A stretch of 64,000 nt of DNA, from NCBI RefSeq assembly GCF_003589925.1, contig NZ_CP032382.1:4774001-4838000 (forward strand), read 5' to 3'. The position numbers were made by a program, and so were the translations under genes. The DNA comes from Chryseolinea soli (GTDB taxonomy: Bacteria > Bacteroidota > Bacteroidia > Cytophagales > Cyclobacteriaceae). This document shows positions 43,546 through 53,178 of the stretch, one piece after another. The notes beneath the pieces were generated by a model. That model worked only from the letters and a program-made list of their open reading frames with translations, was not told the origin of the DNA and did not search any database. Each line of letters starts with the position of its first letter. Position 1 is the stretch's first letter.

Positions 43546-45330
43546 ATGACAAAAACCGCTTTGGTCAAGTTTCTCATGTTGTTTCTTTTCGCTTCGTCGG
43601 CCTACGGACAAAAAGTGAAATACAAGGATATCTGGGGGCTTTTAAGCACCAAGCAGTATGAAGCAGCGGAACCGTTCCTGAAAAATTATCTAAAGGAGAA
43701 CGCCGACAATCCCAATGCCCTGTTGTATATGGGTATTATTTTCCAGGAAAAATCAGGTAAAGACGATGTGCTGAAGCAAACGCGGCGAGCTATTTCGGAC
43801 ATGGATTCCGCTATCCTGTATTACGATAAGGCTTATAAAACCATCACGGAAAAAGAAGTAAAACGCAACGATGAATACTACCAGGCCTACAACCGGCGCG
43901 ACTTGCGTACGGGCGAGTTTGGCGTGAAGCTTTCCGATATCCAGTTCGACCTGGAAAAGAAAATGGAAGGGCTGCGCGAACGCATCGATCGCGTGAAGAT
44001 GGTCAAATACTATTTCAATCTGGCCGACAGTCTCTATAAAAAAACCAACGCGCTATACCGGACCCTCCAGGCCAGTGCGCCGGATGAAAAGGCGTTTTAT
44101 CTGCGGGCAAACGAGAACACGGTGGCGAGTGTTGTTGCCCTGGGGGTTCGCTATGATTCCTGTCTGAAAGCGTTTAACAATTATAAGTCGAGTGCGGTCA
44201 CCATCGGTCGAACAGGATACAATCAAACGCTATCCGAACGCGAAATCGTGGATATGAAAAAAGACGGGGCTTCGCCAGCTAATTTTTATCAGGACGATTT
44301 GCAGGTGTGGGACTATCGTAAATTTGCCGATAAGGCGAAACTCTCTATTGAGAAAGAGATCATTCCCATGCGCCAGCATTTGGTCTCCTATGATATCGAG
44401 ATCAACAAACTTCGTGAAAAGCTCAACAAGGATTCTGTTTCCGTCCGAAGCGATCTCACATCTTTGATCGATAAGCTTTTGATGGAGCAACTTAAAAAAT
44501 ATGATCCGGAGCCTTTGCCGATGGAAGTATTCTCTCTGAAGATATCCGATCTCGAATACCGGTCGGCGTTGCTGGAGAATAAGACTGTTCGCGATTCCAG
44601 CGATCTCCAGTTTCGCCTGGCCTTGCTGACAAAGGAATTGAAATATGTTACGCGTCTGGATAGTATGGCGGCCAGGCTCTCCACAGAAGATGTCGATCAA
44701 AAAGCCGAGAACTATGAACTGTTTATAAAAAATACGTATAACAGCACCGTTGTGTTGAAGAGCTTTGTGAAAGCCTTGAAGGAGTATTCAGAGCGTGAGA
44801 AATTGAAAAAGCAAGCGCAGGTTACGCAGACAAAAGATGCGCTTCAATGGATCGTTATCGGCGCCGACTCTATCCCGGTCGTACCCGCGGTGGCGAATGC
44901 ACGGTTCAAGCCCCTGATCATCCTGGAAGAAAAATTCACTTCGGGATTGCAGTACGCCGACTCGCTGAACCCAACCGGATATTTTTATACGATCCGTCCT
45001 TCGCGGATACCGGATGTGAAAGTGACATTTCCTGTGGACAAACCGAATTTTAAACTCTCACGGGTAAGCTCATCCAAAGCATTGACGTATTCGGATGCTG
45101 CCGGGCAGATTTATTTTGTGTTGATCTATACAGAGCGTCCGGCCAAGGATGGTAAACATGCGGCAACGCTGGCCAAGATCTATCGATCGGATGGATTGGC
45201 GTGGAGCATGAACTATCAGTTGGGGTATGTTCCCAAGGAAATTCAGTTTAAGCCCGATGGGGGTGAACTCACCATCAAAGGCGATACACAACAAAACACA
45301 ATCGATAAGAATGGGAAGTTGGTGAAGTAG
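43546..45330 (+). CDS. Secreted TPR-like helical protein, unknown function
   Basis: The 594-residue protein has a signal peptide (ending AYGQ). An N-terminal TPR-like part follows (about 25-110: YEAAEPFLKNYLKENADNPNALLYMG), then a long charged helical region (about 130-420), and a beta-rich C-terminal domain of about 150 residues. No catalytic motif is visible. The arrangement resembles periplasmic scaffold proteins of Bacteroidota, but no family is recognised. It is divergent from the TlpA-like gene and convergent with the gene at 45337, six bases apart. Confidence 0.78.
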   Translation: MTKTALVKFLMLFLFASSAYGQKVKYKDIWGLLSTKQYEAAEPFLKNYLKENADNPNALLYMGIIFQEKSGKDDVLKQTRRAISDMDSAILYYDKAYKTITEKEVKRNDEYYQAYNRRDLRTGEFGVKLSDIQFDLEKKMEGLRERIDRVKMVKYYFNLADSLYKKTNALYRTLQASAPDEKAFYLRANENTVASVVALGVRYDSCLKAFNNYKSSAVTIGRTGYNQTLSEREIVDMKKDGASPANFYQDDLQVWDYRKFADKAKLSIEKEIIPMRQHLVSYDIEINKLREKLNKDSVSVRSDLTSLIDKLLMEQLKKYDPEPLPMEVFSLKISDLEYRSALLENKTVRDSSDLQFRLALLTKELKYVTRLDSMAARLSTEDVDQKAENYELFIKNTYNSTVVLKSFVKALKEYSEREKLKKQAQVTQTKDALQWIVIGADSIPVVPAVANARFKPLIILEEKFTSGLQYADSLNPTGYFYTIRPSRIPDVKVTFPVDKPNFKLSRVSSSKALTYSDAAGQIYFVLIYTERPAKDGKHAATLAKIYRSDGLAWSMNYQLGYVPKEIQFKPDGGELTIKGDTQQNTIDKNGKLVK

Positions 45331-45336
45331 GCGTGA

Positions 45337-45783
45337 TTAGCCTACTAGTTTTCTCCAGTCGGTGAAGCGCATGTCGATGCGTGTCTTCATCTTTTCGTAG
45401 TTCTCCCAACTGTCGGTCACGTGGTAAATGGAGGGCAGCGTTTTTACCAGGATCTCATCATAGTCGCTGCGGTACAGACCGCCGCCATAATAGTAGTAGG
45501 TGAACATGTTGCCCTGGCGATTGAAAAGTTCAAAGCCCAGATAGCCGTCCCAGATCTCGCTGAGGATGGTGCACGAAATTTCCCGGCGTTTGAAACGGAA
45601 GATCTGATTGGAGGCTTCATCTTCAAAATACTCTGAATAAAGTCCCGTGTCAATGATCCATCCTAAATACATGCCAATGTGAACATAGGCTTGTTCGATG
45701 GGTAATGAATCGGGGAAGTTTCCAAGAAAGTGACTCTTCGCGTTATCGTAGATGGTCTTTTGGATATCCGCTTTTCTTTCCAT
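45337..45783 (-). CDS. Small cytoplasmic protein of unknown function
   Basis: This 148-residue protein contains a segment IEQAYVHIGMYLGWIIDTGLY that recurs in uncharacterised bacterial proteins, some of which are encoded beside polymorphic toxins. I cannot place it firmly in a family. It has many aromatic residues and no signal. It is divergent from nothing close by, and no toxin gene is seen next to it. Confidence 0.65.
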   Translation of the reverse strand: MERKADIQKTIYDNAKSHFLGNFPDSLPIEQAYVHIGMYLGWIIDTGLYSEYFEDEASNQIFRFKRREISCTILSEIWDGYLGFELFNRQGNMFTYYYYGGGLYRSDYDEILVKTLPSIYHVTDSWENYEKMKTRIDMRFTDWRKLVG

Positions 45784-45839
45784 ATAACAATGTTAAACCT
45801 CCAGGTGCAGTTAAACAAATAAAAGTATCATTTTATATC

Positions 45840-47072
45840 TCAATGAAAGAACAAGTAACCCACAAAAATAGCGGCTACTATCCCTCCCAGGTCAGCGATC
45901 AGACCGGCGGTTAACGCATAGCGTGTTTTTCGCACATTTACGGAGCCAAAATACACAGCCAGAATATAGAATGTGGTTTCGGCGCATCCCCGGAAAATGC
46001 TGCTCAGGTTGGCGACGAAAGAATCGGGGCCGAAGGTTTTGGATATTTCGATCATCATGCCCCGTGCGCTTTGACCGCTCATGGGTTTGAGGAACGCCAC
46101 GGGCAATGCTTGCACAAAGTCGGTGTTTAATCCAACCGAACCGACCGTCCAGGCGATGCCTTTAATAATGTACTCCAGCGCACCCGATGTCCGGAAGATG
46201 CCGATCGCGACGAGCATAGCGATGAGAAAGGGAATGATCTTCACAGAAGTTTCAAAGCCTTCCTTCGCACCTTCTACAAAGGTTTCGAAAAGCGGTATTT
46301 TCCTCCGGATGCCAAGGGCCAGGAAGGATATGATCACCGTGATGATGATCACACTGGTGATGAGCGTGGACTGGCGTTGCAGCTCGTCTTGCGAGAGCGT
46401 TGTGAAGTACCATACAGAAAGTACAACCACGCTGCAAAGGCCGACGATGTAGCCGAGCAATACCTTGTCCAGCAGTTTTATTTTTTGACGTGCGCAGAGG
46501 TAAATCAATCCTACCAGTGTGGAGCAGAAGGTGGCGATCAGGGTTGGGATGAAGATGCTCGTCGGGTTGAGGGAACCCAGCGTAGTGCGATCGGCAATGA
46601 TGGCGAGGGGGATGACCGTGAGTCCCGAAGTGTTGAGCACCAGGAACATGATCTGTGCATTGGAAGCGGTGTCTGGGCTCGGATTGATCTCTTGCAATTC
46701 CTTCATCGCCTTGAGTCCCAGCGGCGTAGCGGCGTTGTCGAGGCCGAGCATGTTGGCGCTGAAATTCATGATGATGGAACCGGTGGCTGGGTGATCTTTG
46801 GGGATTTCCGGAAATAGTCTTGAAAAGAATGGACCCACCACTCGGGATAGGATGGGCACTATGCCCCCGCGTTCGCCGATCTTCATCAGCCCAAGCCAAA
46901 GGGACATCACGCCGGTGAGTGAAATAGAAATCTCAAACCCGGTTTTTGCCATGGCGAAGGTCGATTGCAAAAGTGCGGGGAAGACCTCCACATCCTGGAA
47001 GACGATCAATTTGAAAACGGCCACAACAAAAGCTAAAAGGAAAAAAGAAACCCAGATGTAGTTTAAGATCAT
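45840..47072 (-). CDS. SpmA-SpmB fused membrane protein
   Basis: A 410-residue membrane protein with two nucleoside-recognition (Gate) domains. The N-terminal half matches spore maturation protein A (GVMSLWLGLMKIGERGG, PKDHPATGSIIMNFSANMLGLDNAATPLGL). The C-terminal half matches SpmB (EGAKEGFETSVKIIPFLIAMLVAIG, FLKPMSGQSARGMM, FRGCAETTFYILAVYFGS). In Bacillus these are two separate genes needed for spore core dehydration. A non-spore-forming organism presumably uses the fusion for transport of an unknown substrate. Single gene. Confidence 0.9.
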   Translation of the reverse strand: MILNYIWVSFFLLAFVVAVFKLIVFQDVEVFPALLQSTFAMAKTGFEISISLTGVMSLWLGLMKIGERGGIVPILSRVVGPFFSRLFPEIPKDHPATGSIIMNFSANMLGLDNAATPLGLKAMKELQEINPSPDTASNAQIMFLVLNTSGLTVIPLAIIADRTTLGSLNPTSIFIPTLIATFCSTLVGLIYLCARQKIKLLDKVLLGYIVGLCSVVVLSVWYFTTLSQDELQRQSTLITSVIIITVIISFLALGIRRKIPLFETFVEGAKEGFETSVKIIPFLIAMLVAIGIFRTSGALEYIIKGIAWTVGSVGLNTDFVQALPVAFLKPMSGQSARGMMIEISKTFGPDSFVANLSSIFRGCAETTFYILAVYFGSVNVRKTRYALTAGLIADLGGIVAAIFVGYLFFH

Positions 47073-47106
47073 GGCGGCGTATTTTCAATTCAACAAGGTA
47101 CGACGA

Positions 47107-47808
47107 TCACACGGTGTTAAGCAAATGCAGGGTGTGGCAGGCTACCAGGCCTGCCGTTTCCGTACGAAGCCGGCTGGGGCCGAGGCTCGCTTTGCGGAAG
47201 CCTTGTTGCAGGGCAAGGGCCAATTCCTCCTTCGAAAAATCGCCCTCGGGGCCAATCAGTACCACATAGTCTTGATGGGGTGTGGCCATTTGGTACAGGT
47301 GTAGCGGATTGTCAGGGTCCACATAGGCGATGAACTTCCCAGTTGCCTTGACGTGGGCAATGAACTCGGGTAAAGGCACGACACCGGTGAGTTTGGGGAG
47401 TGTGGCCTTCACGGACTGCTTCATTGCGCTCACACAAAGTTTCTCGAGTCGTTCAAGTTTTATGTGTATGCGTTCGGTGTGGTCGCATTCAGTGATCGTG
47501 ATGGCGTCGATGCCGATCTCGACGGACTTTTCCACGAACCACTCCAACCGGTCTGCATTCTTCGTTGGGGAGATGGCGATGTGGATGGAGAAGTCTCGCG
47601 TCGGTGCAGCTTGCTTTTCGGTGACTTCGAAGGTGCACCGCTGGGGATCGGGGTGCGTGATGACGGCAGTGTAGAAGAAGCCTTTGCCGTCGGTCAGGTG
47701 GAGCGTATCGCCCTGTTTTTTTCGCAGCACTTTTGTGCAGTGTCTGGACTCGTCGGGGTCGAGGTAATGGATACCCTCGGGGAGGCGTGGTTGGTAAAAG
47801 AGATTCAA
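47107..47808 (-). CDS. rsmE: 16S rRNA m3U1498 methyltransferase RsmE
   Basis: The 233-residue protein has the RsmE start (MNLFYQPRL), the PUA-like N-terminal part (SRHCTKVLRKKQGD) and the SPOUT knot motifs IGPEGDFSKEE, SLGPSRLRTETA near the C-terminus. It methylates N3 of U1498 in 16S rRNA. The start codon is TTG at 47808, four bases after the stop of the acyl-CoA-binding protein gene; no in-frame ATG is available upstream, and the protein needs this N-terminus. Probably co-transcribed with that gene. Confidence 0.94.
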   Translation of the reverse strand: MNLFYQPRLPEGIHYLDPDESRHCTKVLRKKQGDTLHLTDGKGFFYTAVITHPDPQRCTFEVTEKQAAPTRDFSIHIAISPTKNADRLEWFVEKSVEIGIDAITITECDHTERIHIKLERLEKLCVSAMKQSVKATLPKLTGVVPLPEFIAHVKATGKFIAYVDPDNPLHLYQMATPHQDYVVLIGPEGDFSKEELALALQQGFRKASLGPSRLRTETAGLVACHTLHLLNTV

Positions 47809-47812
47809 GCGG

Positions 47813-48073
47813 TCACGCGTAGAGTTTGTGAAGGTCGTTCACCAGGTTCACGTATTCCGTCATCGCTTGCTCTTTGGACTTGCCCTTCAATTCTTCCCAC
47901 GCATCGAATTTGGCAATGGCTTTGAAGTCAAACCCGCCGGGGCGGTCGCCAGTGGCGTCGCCCTCTGTGGCTTGTTTGAACAGTCCATAGAGCCGGAGCA
48001 ACTCTTCGTTGGTGGGTCTTTTCGTGAACGTCTTAGAGCGCTCTACCGCGGCGTCGAATTGTTGTTGGTCCAT
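47813..48073 (-). CDS. Acyl-CoA-binding protein
   Basis: An 86-residue four-helix protein with the acyl-CoA-binding hallmarks YGLFKQATEGDA, FDAWEELKGKSKEQAM and YVNLV near the C-terminus. It binds long-chain acyl-CoA esters in the cytoplasm. It is upstream of rsmE on the same strand, with the rsmE start 4 bases away, and downstream of the citrate synthase terminator. Such proteins are common in eukaryotes and present in a subset of bacteria, including Bacteroidota. Confidence 0.93.
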   Translation of the reverse strand: MDQQQFDAAVERSKTFTKRPTNEELLRLYGLFKQATEGDATGDRPGGFDFKAIAKFDAWEELKGKSKEQAMTEYVNLVNDLHKLYA

Positions 48074-48109
48074 GGATGATTTTTTTAAAGTGAACGTATT
48101 TAAAATGAA

Positions 48110-48149
48110 AAACCGCTACGGCCAAGGTATTCGTTGGCCGTAGCGGTTT
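48110..48149 (-). terminator. Terminator hairpin after gltA
   Basis: A perfect 16-bp stem (AAACCGCTACGGCCAA with TTGGCCGTAGCGGTTT) with an 8-base loop. On the minus strand it runs into TTTCATTTT. It lies 12 bases after the citrate synthase stop codon. Confidence 0.9.
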
Positions 48150-48160
48150 GTATGGCGTGA

Positions 48161-49447
48161 CTATCGTTTTGTAATCTCGGTATACGGCCGCAGCGTTGCG
48201 CCGGTATAGATCTGACGGGGTCTGCCGATAGGCTCTTTGTTCTCACGCATTTCCTTCCATTGGGCGATCCATCCGGGGAGGCGTCCCATGGCAAACATGA
48301 CGGTGAACATATCCACCGGTATGCCAAGGGCGCGATAGATGATGCCCGAGTAGAAGTCTACGTTGGGATAGAGCTTTCTTTCTACGAAGTAAGGATCTTT
48401 CAGGGCGGCTTCTTCAAGCTTCTGAGCGATCTCCAACACGGGGTCGTTCACGCCGAGTTTTTTCAAAACATCGTCGGCGGCCTTCTTGATGATCTTGGCA
48501 CGCGGATCGAAATTTTTATACACGCGGTGTCCGAAGCCCATAAGGCGGAAGCCGCTGTTTTTGTCTTTGGCTTTGTTGATCCACTTTTCCGTGTCGCCGC
48601 CGTCTTTCTTGATGTTTTCGAGCATGACGATCACTTCCTGGTTGGCGCCGCCGTGCAGGGGCCCCCACAGGGCGTTGATACCGGCGGAGATGGACGAATA
48701 AATGCTAGCTTTGGATGAGCCGACGATACGCACCGTAGAGGTAGAGCAGTTTTGCTCGTGGTCTGCGTGGAGGATCAGCAATTTATCCAGCGCGTCTGCT
48801 ATGACGGGGTCCACTTCAAAGTCTTCGGCGGGAAGGGCGAACACCATTTTGAGGAAACGTGAGCAATAGTCCAGTTTGTTGTCGGGGTAATTCACCGGGT
48901 GACCGACGGCATTTTTATAGGCCCAGGCGGCAAAGGTGGGCATTTTGGCCAGGGACCGTACGATGCTCAGATAAACGCCTTCAGCGGAACGGTTGGGGTC
49001 CAGCGACTCGGGATAGAATGCGGTTTGTGAGCAAAACAGCGACGCCAGCACGCCCATGGGATGGGCTGTGGAGGGGAAGCCGTCGAGGATCTTCTTGATA
49101 TCCTCGTGTACCAGGGTATGTGTTTTAATGTCGTGGCTGAATTTGTTGTACTGCTGTTGGTTGGGCAGCTCGCCAAAGATGAGCAAATGAGCTACCTCCA
49201 GGAAGTTGGATTTTTCGGCCAGCTCTTCGATGGAATATCCACGGTAGCGCAGTATCCCCTTGTCGCCGTCCAGGAAGGTGATGGCGCTCTTGGTGGCGCC
49301 TGTATTTTTGTAGCCCAGGTCCAGGGTGATAGTCCCCGTTTTCTCTAGCAGGTCGCTAATATCAATACCAACCTCGTTCTCCGTTCCCTCTACAAGGGGC
49401 AGCACATATGACTTTCCGTCAATGATCAATTCAGCAGTTTTAGACAT
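48161..49447 (-). CDS. gltA: Citrate synthase (type II)
   Basis: The 428-residue enzyme condenses acetyl-CoA and oxaloacetate to citrate in the TCA cycle. The N-terminal beta domain of the hexameric type II form is present. Catalytic residues are visible: His in GPLHGGANQE, His in GFGHRVYKNFDPRA and Asp in LYPNVDFYSG. The gene has its own terminator at 48110-48149. The window also carries sucC, another TCA enzyme, but far away at 61 kb. Confidence 0.97.
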   Translation of the reverse strand: MSKTAELIIDGKSYVLPLVEGTENEVGIDISDLLEKTGTITLDLGYKNTGATKSAITFLDGDKGILRYRGYSIEELAEKSNFLEVAHLLIFGELPNQQQYNKFSHDIKTHTLVHEDIKKILDGFPSTAHPMGVLASLFCSQTAFYPESLDPNRSAEGVYLSIVRSLAKMPTFAAWAYKNAVGHPVNYPDNKLDYCSRFLKMVFALPAEDFEVDPVIADALDKLLILHADHEQNCSTSTVRIVGSSKASIYSSISAGINALWGPLHGGANQEVIVMLENIKKDGGDTEKWINKAKDKNSGFRLMGFGHRVYKNFDPRAKIIKKAADDVLKKLGVNDPVLEIAQKLEEAALKDPYFVERKLYPNVDFYSGIIYRALGIPVDMFTVMFAMGRLPGWIAQWKEMRENKEPIGRPRQIYTGATLRPYTEITKR

Positions 49448-49532
49448 GTTCTAATGGATTTTTAACACAAGTTTTAAATATACAGGGTTCGGTCATGTTT
49501 GGGAAAAGAATGCATTAAAAAATATCGATTTA

Positions 49533-50351
49533 TCAATTATTGCCCAGGATCAAGGGCATCCCGTCGCCACCGGAACCGATGACGATCACCTTGGCGTTGG
49601 GCGATTTCGACAACTCCAAGGTGGCCTCGATGCCTCTCATTTTTAAGAGATTGTTTGTCAAGCTATTGTTAATGATGTTGTTGGCTCGCGATTCGCCCTC
49701 GGCCGCGATGCGTTTCCGTTCGGCCTCGCTTTTTTCTTTGTCGAGGCGGAACTGATAGGCCAGCGCTTCTTGTTCCTGCTGGAGTTTATTTTCGATGGCG
49801 CCCTTGATCTGCTCGGGCAGTAAGATGGAGCGGATCAGTACAGCCGGTGCATTCACAAAATTGAGCTGCAGGATCTTTTCCGTCTCCGTGCGGATGGCGG
49901 TCTCCACCTCGGCTCTTTTGGTGGAGTAAATCTCTTCGGCCGTGTAGCGGCCCATAACCTGGCGAACGGTGGAGCGCACCTCCGGAATGACCAATACATT
50001 CACATAGTTTTTGGTGAATTTCTCCTGGATAAAGCCTATTTTATCCGGCATAGGATTGTAGCGCACCGTGACGTCCACGTGGATAGACAAACCGCTCTTG
50101 TCCAGCACATCCATGTTCTCATCGGATGACATTTCGTTAACACTGTATACATACAGATCATTCCAGGGCGCCTTCGTGTGGAAACCCTGCTCGATCACAT
50201 TGTCTTTGTCAAGACCTTTGCCGAACTTATAGAAGACGATGGCCCGTTCGGAGGGGCCGATCGTATAAAATATACTGGAGGAAATGCTCATCAGCACGAT
50301 CAGTAAGATGACACCGATGACGATGTAAACGACGTTTTTTCGATTATTCAT
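49533..50351 (-). CDS. SPFH/prohibitin-family membrane protein
   Basis: A 272-residue protein with an N-terminal membrane helix (VVYIVIGVILLIVLMSI), then the SPFH/band 7 domain (IGPSERAIVFYKFGKGL, TKAPWNDLYVYSVNEM, VEVRSTVRQVMGRYTAEEIYSTKR). A coiled coil rich in Glu, Lys and Ala follows (about 190-235), and the last part is hydrophobic. Prohibitin-like proteins form ring-shaped membrane scaffolds. The ATG at 50351 is preferred; one at 50435 would add 28 residues without a recognisable signal. Single gene, transcribed away from the TPR kinase at 50527. Confidence 0.9.
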   Translation of the reverse strand: MNNRKNVVYIVIGVILLIVLMSISSSIFYTIGPSERAIVFYKFGKGLDKDNVIEQGFHTKAPWNDLYVYSVNEMSSDENMDVLDKSGLSIHVDVTVRYNPMPDKIGFIQEKFTKNYVNVLVIPEVRSTVRQVMGRYTAEEIYSTKRAEVETAIRTETEKILQLNFVNAPAVLIRSILLPEQIKGAIENKLQQEQEALAYQFRLDKEKSEAERKRIAAEGESRANNIINNSLTNNLLKMRGIEATLELSKSPNAKVIVIGSGGDGMPLILGNN

Positions 50352-50504
50352 GGGGATAAAGGTTAAGGTTGGAGTCCTGTGGTTGGGGGGTATGGCAGTA
50401 CTCAAAACTACGAATAAATTGTGCCATGACAGCATACAACGCCATCGCTAATTATTTTGACCGGATCGGAAAGAATGTAAAAGGAATGCATTAAATTAAC
50501 TAGT

Positions 50505-50512
50505 TAACTTTG
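50505..50512 (+). promoter_or_regulatory. -7 promoter box of the first TPR kinase
   Basis: TAACTTTG fits TAnnTTTG and lies 15 bases before the start codon at 50527, giving a leader of only about 8 bases. No TTG element is seen at -33. Confidence 0.45.
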
Positions 50513-50526
50513 GTTATTTAGAAGAC

Positions 50527-53124
50527 ATGGTGAGGTTTTTTTTCATCCTGCTGATTTGCTTTTTATGCCAGGCCACCACGCTTCGTTCCCAGCCCGCCTT
50601 GGACAGCCTCAAACGAGCGTTGAAGGATGCAAAAAATGACAGCGATCGCGCGGATGTGCTGAACAGCCTTTCGGCCTATATCTATGACACCGACGTGAAC
50701 GAAGGATTCCGCTATGCTTCCCAGGCCAATCACCTCGCACGCAACGCACACTACGACAACGGTCAAAAGCGGGCGCTCACGCTGATGGGCTATAAGTTTA
50801 CCGTGTCCGGGCAATTTCAAACCGCCCTTCGTTTTTATAAGCAAGCCCAAAATGTCAATGAGGAAGAGGATAGCCAGTTGGCGTATAGCTTTGTGATGAC
50901 GGGCAACGTTTACCGCTCCATTGCCCAATACGATTCAGCGCTTCTCCTTTACCAAAGAGCGCTCAACGTGCTCGACAAAAATTCAAACGACGTTTACCTG
51001 GCGTATACCTACAAGAGCATGGCCCGGCTGTTTGTTATCCAATGGAAAAATGCAGAGGCGGAAGAGTATTTCAAAAAAGCGATGGAGATCTACGAGCGTC
51101 GAAACGATGAACGCGGAAAGGCCGAGGTTTGGTTCGCTTTCGCGGATGTGTATAAGAACCAGAACCGCTATGACCTCGTCAATGAAAATCTTGAAAAAGG
51201 ATGCGCATTGGCAAACAAAGCGAAAAGTGAATACCTGATGCTCTTTTGCTACAAGAGCCAGGGCGATGTCTTTTATCGCCGGGGTGAATATTTGAAGTCG
51301 TTGGAAGTATTGTTCAAGGCATTGGAGATCCTGAAAATAAAAGAGCAGCCACCTTTGCTGGCCTCTGTATACAATCAGTTGGGAGAGATCTATGAAGAAT
51401 TAGGGCAACACGATGTGGCGTTGAAATATTATCTGGAAGCATTGCGCATCATGGAGCCCAGTGGAGTGAAATACGAAGTGGCAAAACTTTACAGTGAGAT
51501 CGGGTGGATCTATAAAAACCAATTGAACTATGCACAAGCCCATGCCTACATGGACAAGTCGCTGAAAATGCGCGAGGAGATTCACGACGACCATGGCATC
51601 TCCAATAGCTATAATGTGCTGGGTGTATTGTATTACCAAGAAAAGAAATACGACAAAGCCCTGGAGCTCTTGCAAAAGTCGCTGGCCATTCGCGAGCGCA
51701 TTCACCACGAGGAAGGCGTGTCGGCTTGCATTTTTAATATTGCGCTTGTCTATGAGGCACAGGGGCAATACGACCGTGCCCTGGCCTACCAGTTGCGGGC
51801 CTTGGTGATCGATGAGAAGGCAGGGAACAAACAAGGATTGAGCATCTCCTACAACCAGGTGGGCCAGCTCTACGGAAAAGCAGGCCGTTACAAGGAGGCG
51901 GAAGAATACCTGGAGAAGGCGCGGGTGCTGGCTACCAGCACCGGGTCAAAGATCCTGCTCATGAACAATCTTTTGTATTTCTCCGTGCTCTTTGAGTCCC
52001 GCAAGGACTATAAAAAGGCGCTCGACTATCAAAAGCGCTATCAGCAAATGCACGACTCGGTCTATAGCGAGAGCAATGCCCTGAAACTGGCCGAGATGCA
52101 GGCGCTCTACCAAACTGAGCAAAAGAACCAGGAGATCGCGTTCCTCAACCAGCATAAGGAAAATCAGAACAGTAAGATCGAGCTGCAGCGGTCGCACATC
52201 GAGCAGCAGAACATCATCATCTTTTCCGGCCTGGCGGGGGTTATCCTGATTTCCATATTGGCGTATAAATCTTATCAGTATGCCACCCGCATCCGCAAGG
52301 CAAACTTCGAAATGGTGGAGAAGAAGGAGGAGATCATGGCGCAGTCGGAAGAGTTGATCGAGGCCAATCAAACCATCGCGCAGATCAACCGAACCCTTGA
52401 GGGAAAAATCGAGGAGAGAACCTCGGCCTTGCGCCAGGCCTACAAAGAGCTGGACACGTTTTTTTACCGTTCGTCACACGATTTCCGGCGGCCGCTGACC
52501 ACGTTCATGGGCTTGGCCGAGGTGGCCAAGATCACCGTAAAGGACACCAACGCCCTGGAGCTGTTTGCCAAGGTGAAAGAGACGGCCAGCAACCTCGATA
52601 AAATGCTGGTCAAACTGCAATCCATCAGCGATGTGGGCGCACAGCAATTGGTGTATAAGGAGGTCTTTATCAAAGAGATCGTCAACAATGTTTGCGATAG
52701 CTTTTCGGAGGAACTTCGCGGCCGGGGCATTCACGTGCAAACCGATGCCGAATTAAAACAATCGTTCTTTTCGTATCCGGCCATGGTAAAGATCATTGTC
52801 GAAAACCTCATCGAAAACGCCATCTTCTTTAGTGGCCTGGATCAACCGTTCATCTATGTGCGGGCGTTCGACGAGGGAGGGGAAGTTGTGTTGGAAGTGG
52901 AAGACAACGGTCAGGGCATCGAGAAACAATATGAGGAGCGCATTTTTGAAATGTATTTCCGTGGCAACGAGCGGTCAAAGGGCAATGGGCTCGGATTGTA
53001 TATTGTAAAAAAGGCCGTGGAAAAACTCAATGGCAAGATCGAAGTTCGAAGCGGGTGGGGGCAAGGTTCCGTTTTTCGCGTCACTTTTCCGACCGATCAA
53101 CAACACGCTGATATTCTCTCCTAG
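50527..53124 (+). CDS. TPR-repeat sensor histidine kinase
   Basis: The 865-residue protein has a signal peptide (ending LRSQ). About ten tetratricopeptide repeats (about 35-510) form a periplasmic sensor part, joined by a coiled coil to one membrane helix (about 565-583). A second coiled coil follows in the cytoplasm, then a HisKA domain with His651 in YRSSHDFRRPLTTF, and a HATPase (N-box NLIENAI, G1 DNGQGI, G2 KGNGLGLYIVKKA). No response regulator is encoded beside it. The gene at 53179 is a paralogue with the same layout, 54 bases downstream on the same strand. The partner regulator is unknown. Confidence 0.93.
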   Translation: MVRFFFILLICFLCQATTLRSQPALDSLKRALKDAKNDSDRADVLNSLSAYIYDTDVNEGFRYASQANHLARNAHYDNGQKRALTLMGYKFTVSGQFQTALRFYKQAQNVNEEEDSQLAYSFVMTGNVYRSIAQYDSALLLYQRALNVLDKNSNDVYLAYTYKSMARLFVIQWKNAEAEEYFKKAMEIYERRNDERGKAEVWFAFADVYKNQNRYDLVNENLEKGCALANKAKSEYLMLFCYKSQGDVFYRRGEYLKSLEVLFKALEILKIKEQPPLLASVYNQLGEIYEELGQHDVALKYYLEALRIMEPSGVKYEVAKLYSEIGWIYKNQLNYAQAHAYMDKSLKMREEIHDDHGISNSYNVLGVLYYQEKKYDKALELLQKSLAIRERIHHEEGVSACIFNIALVYEAQGQYDRALAYQLRALVIDEKAGNKQGLSISYNQVGQLYGKAGRYKEAEEYLEKARVLATSTGSKILLMNNLLYFSVLFESRKDYKKALDYQKRYQQMHDSVYSESNALKLAEMQALYQTEQKNQEIAFLNQHKENQNSKIELQRSHIEQQNIIIFSGLAGVILISILAYKSYQYATRIRKANFEMVEKKEEIMAQSEELIEANQTIAQINRTLEGKIEERTSALRQAYKELDTFFYRSSHDFRRPLTTFMGLAEVAKITVKDTNALELFAKVKETASNLDKMLVKLQSISDVGAQQLVYKEVFIKEIVNNVCDSFSEELRGRGIHVQTDAELKQSFFSYPAMVKIIVENLIENAIFFSGLDQPFIYVRAFDEGGEVVLEVEDNGQGIEKQYEERIFEMYFRGNERSKGNGLGLYIVKKAVEKLNGKIEVRSGWGQGSVFRVTFPTDQQHADILS

Positions 53125-53178
53125 TTGCAAGGATTAGCGGGGAATTCTTTCTAGCTTTAAGAAGCCCATTTTTTAAGC

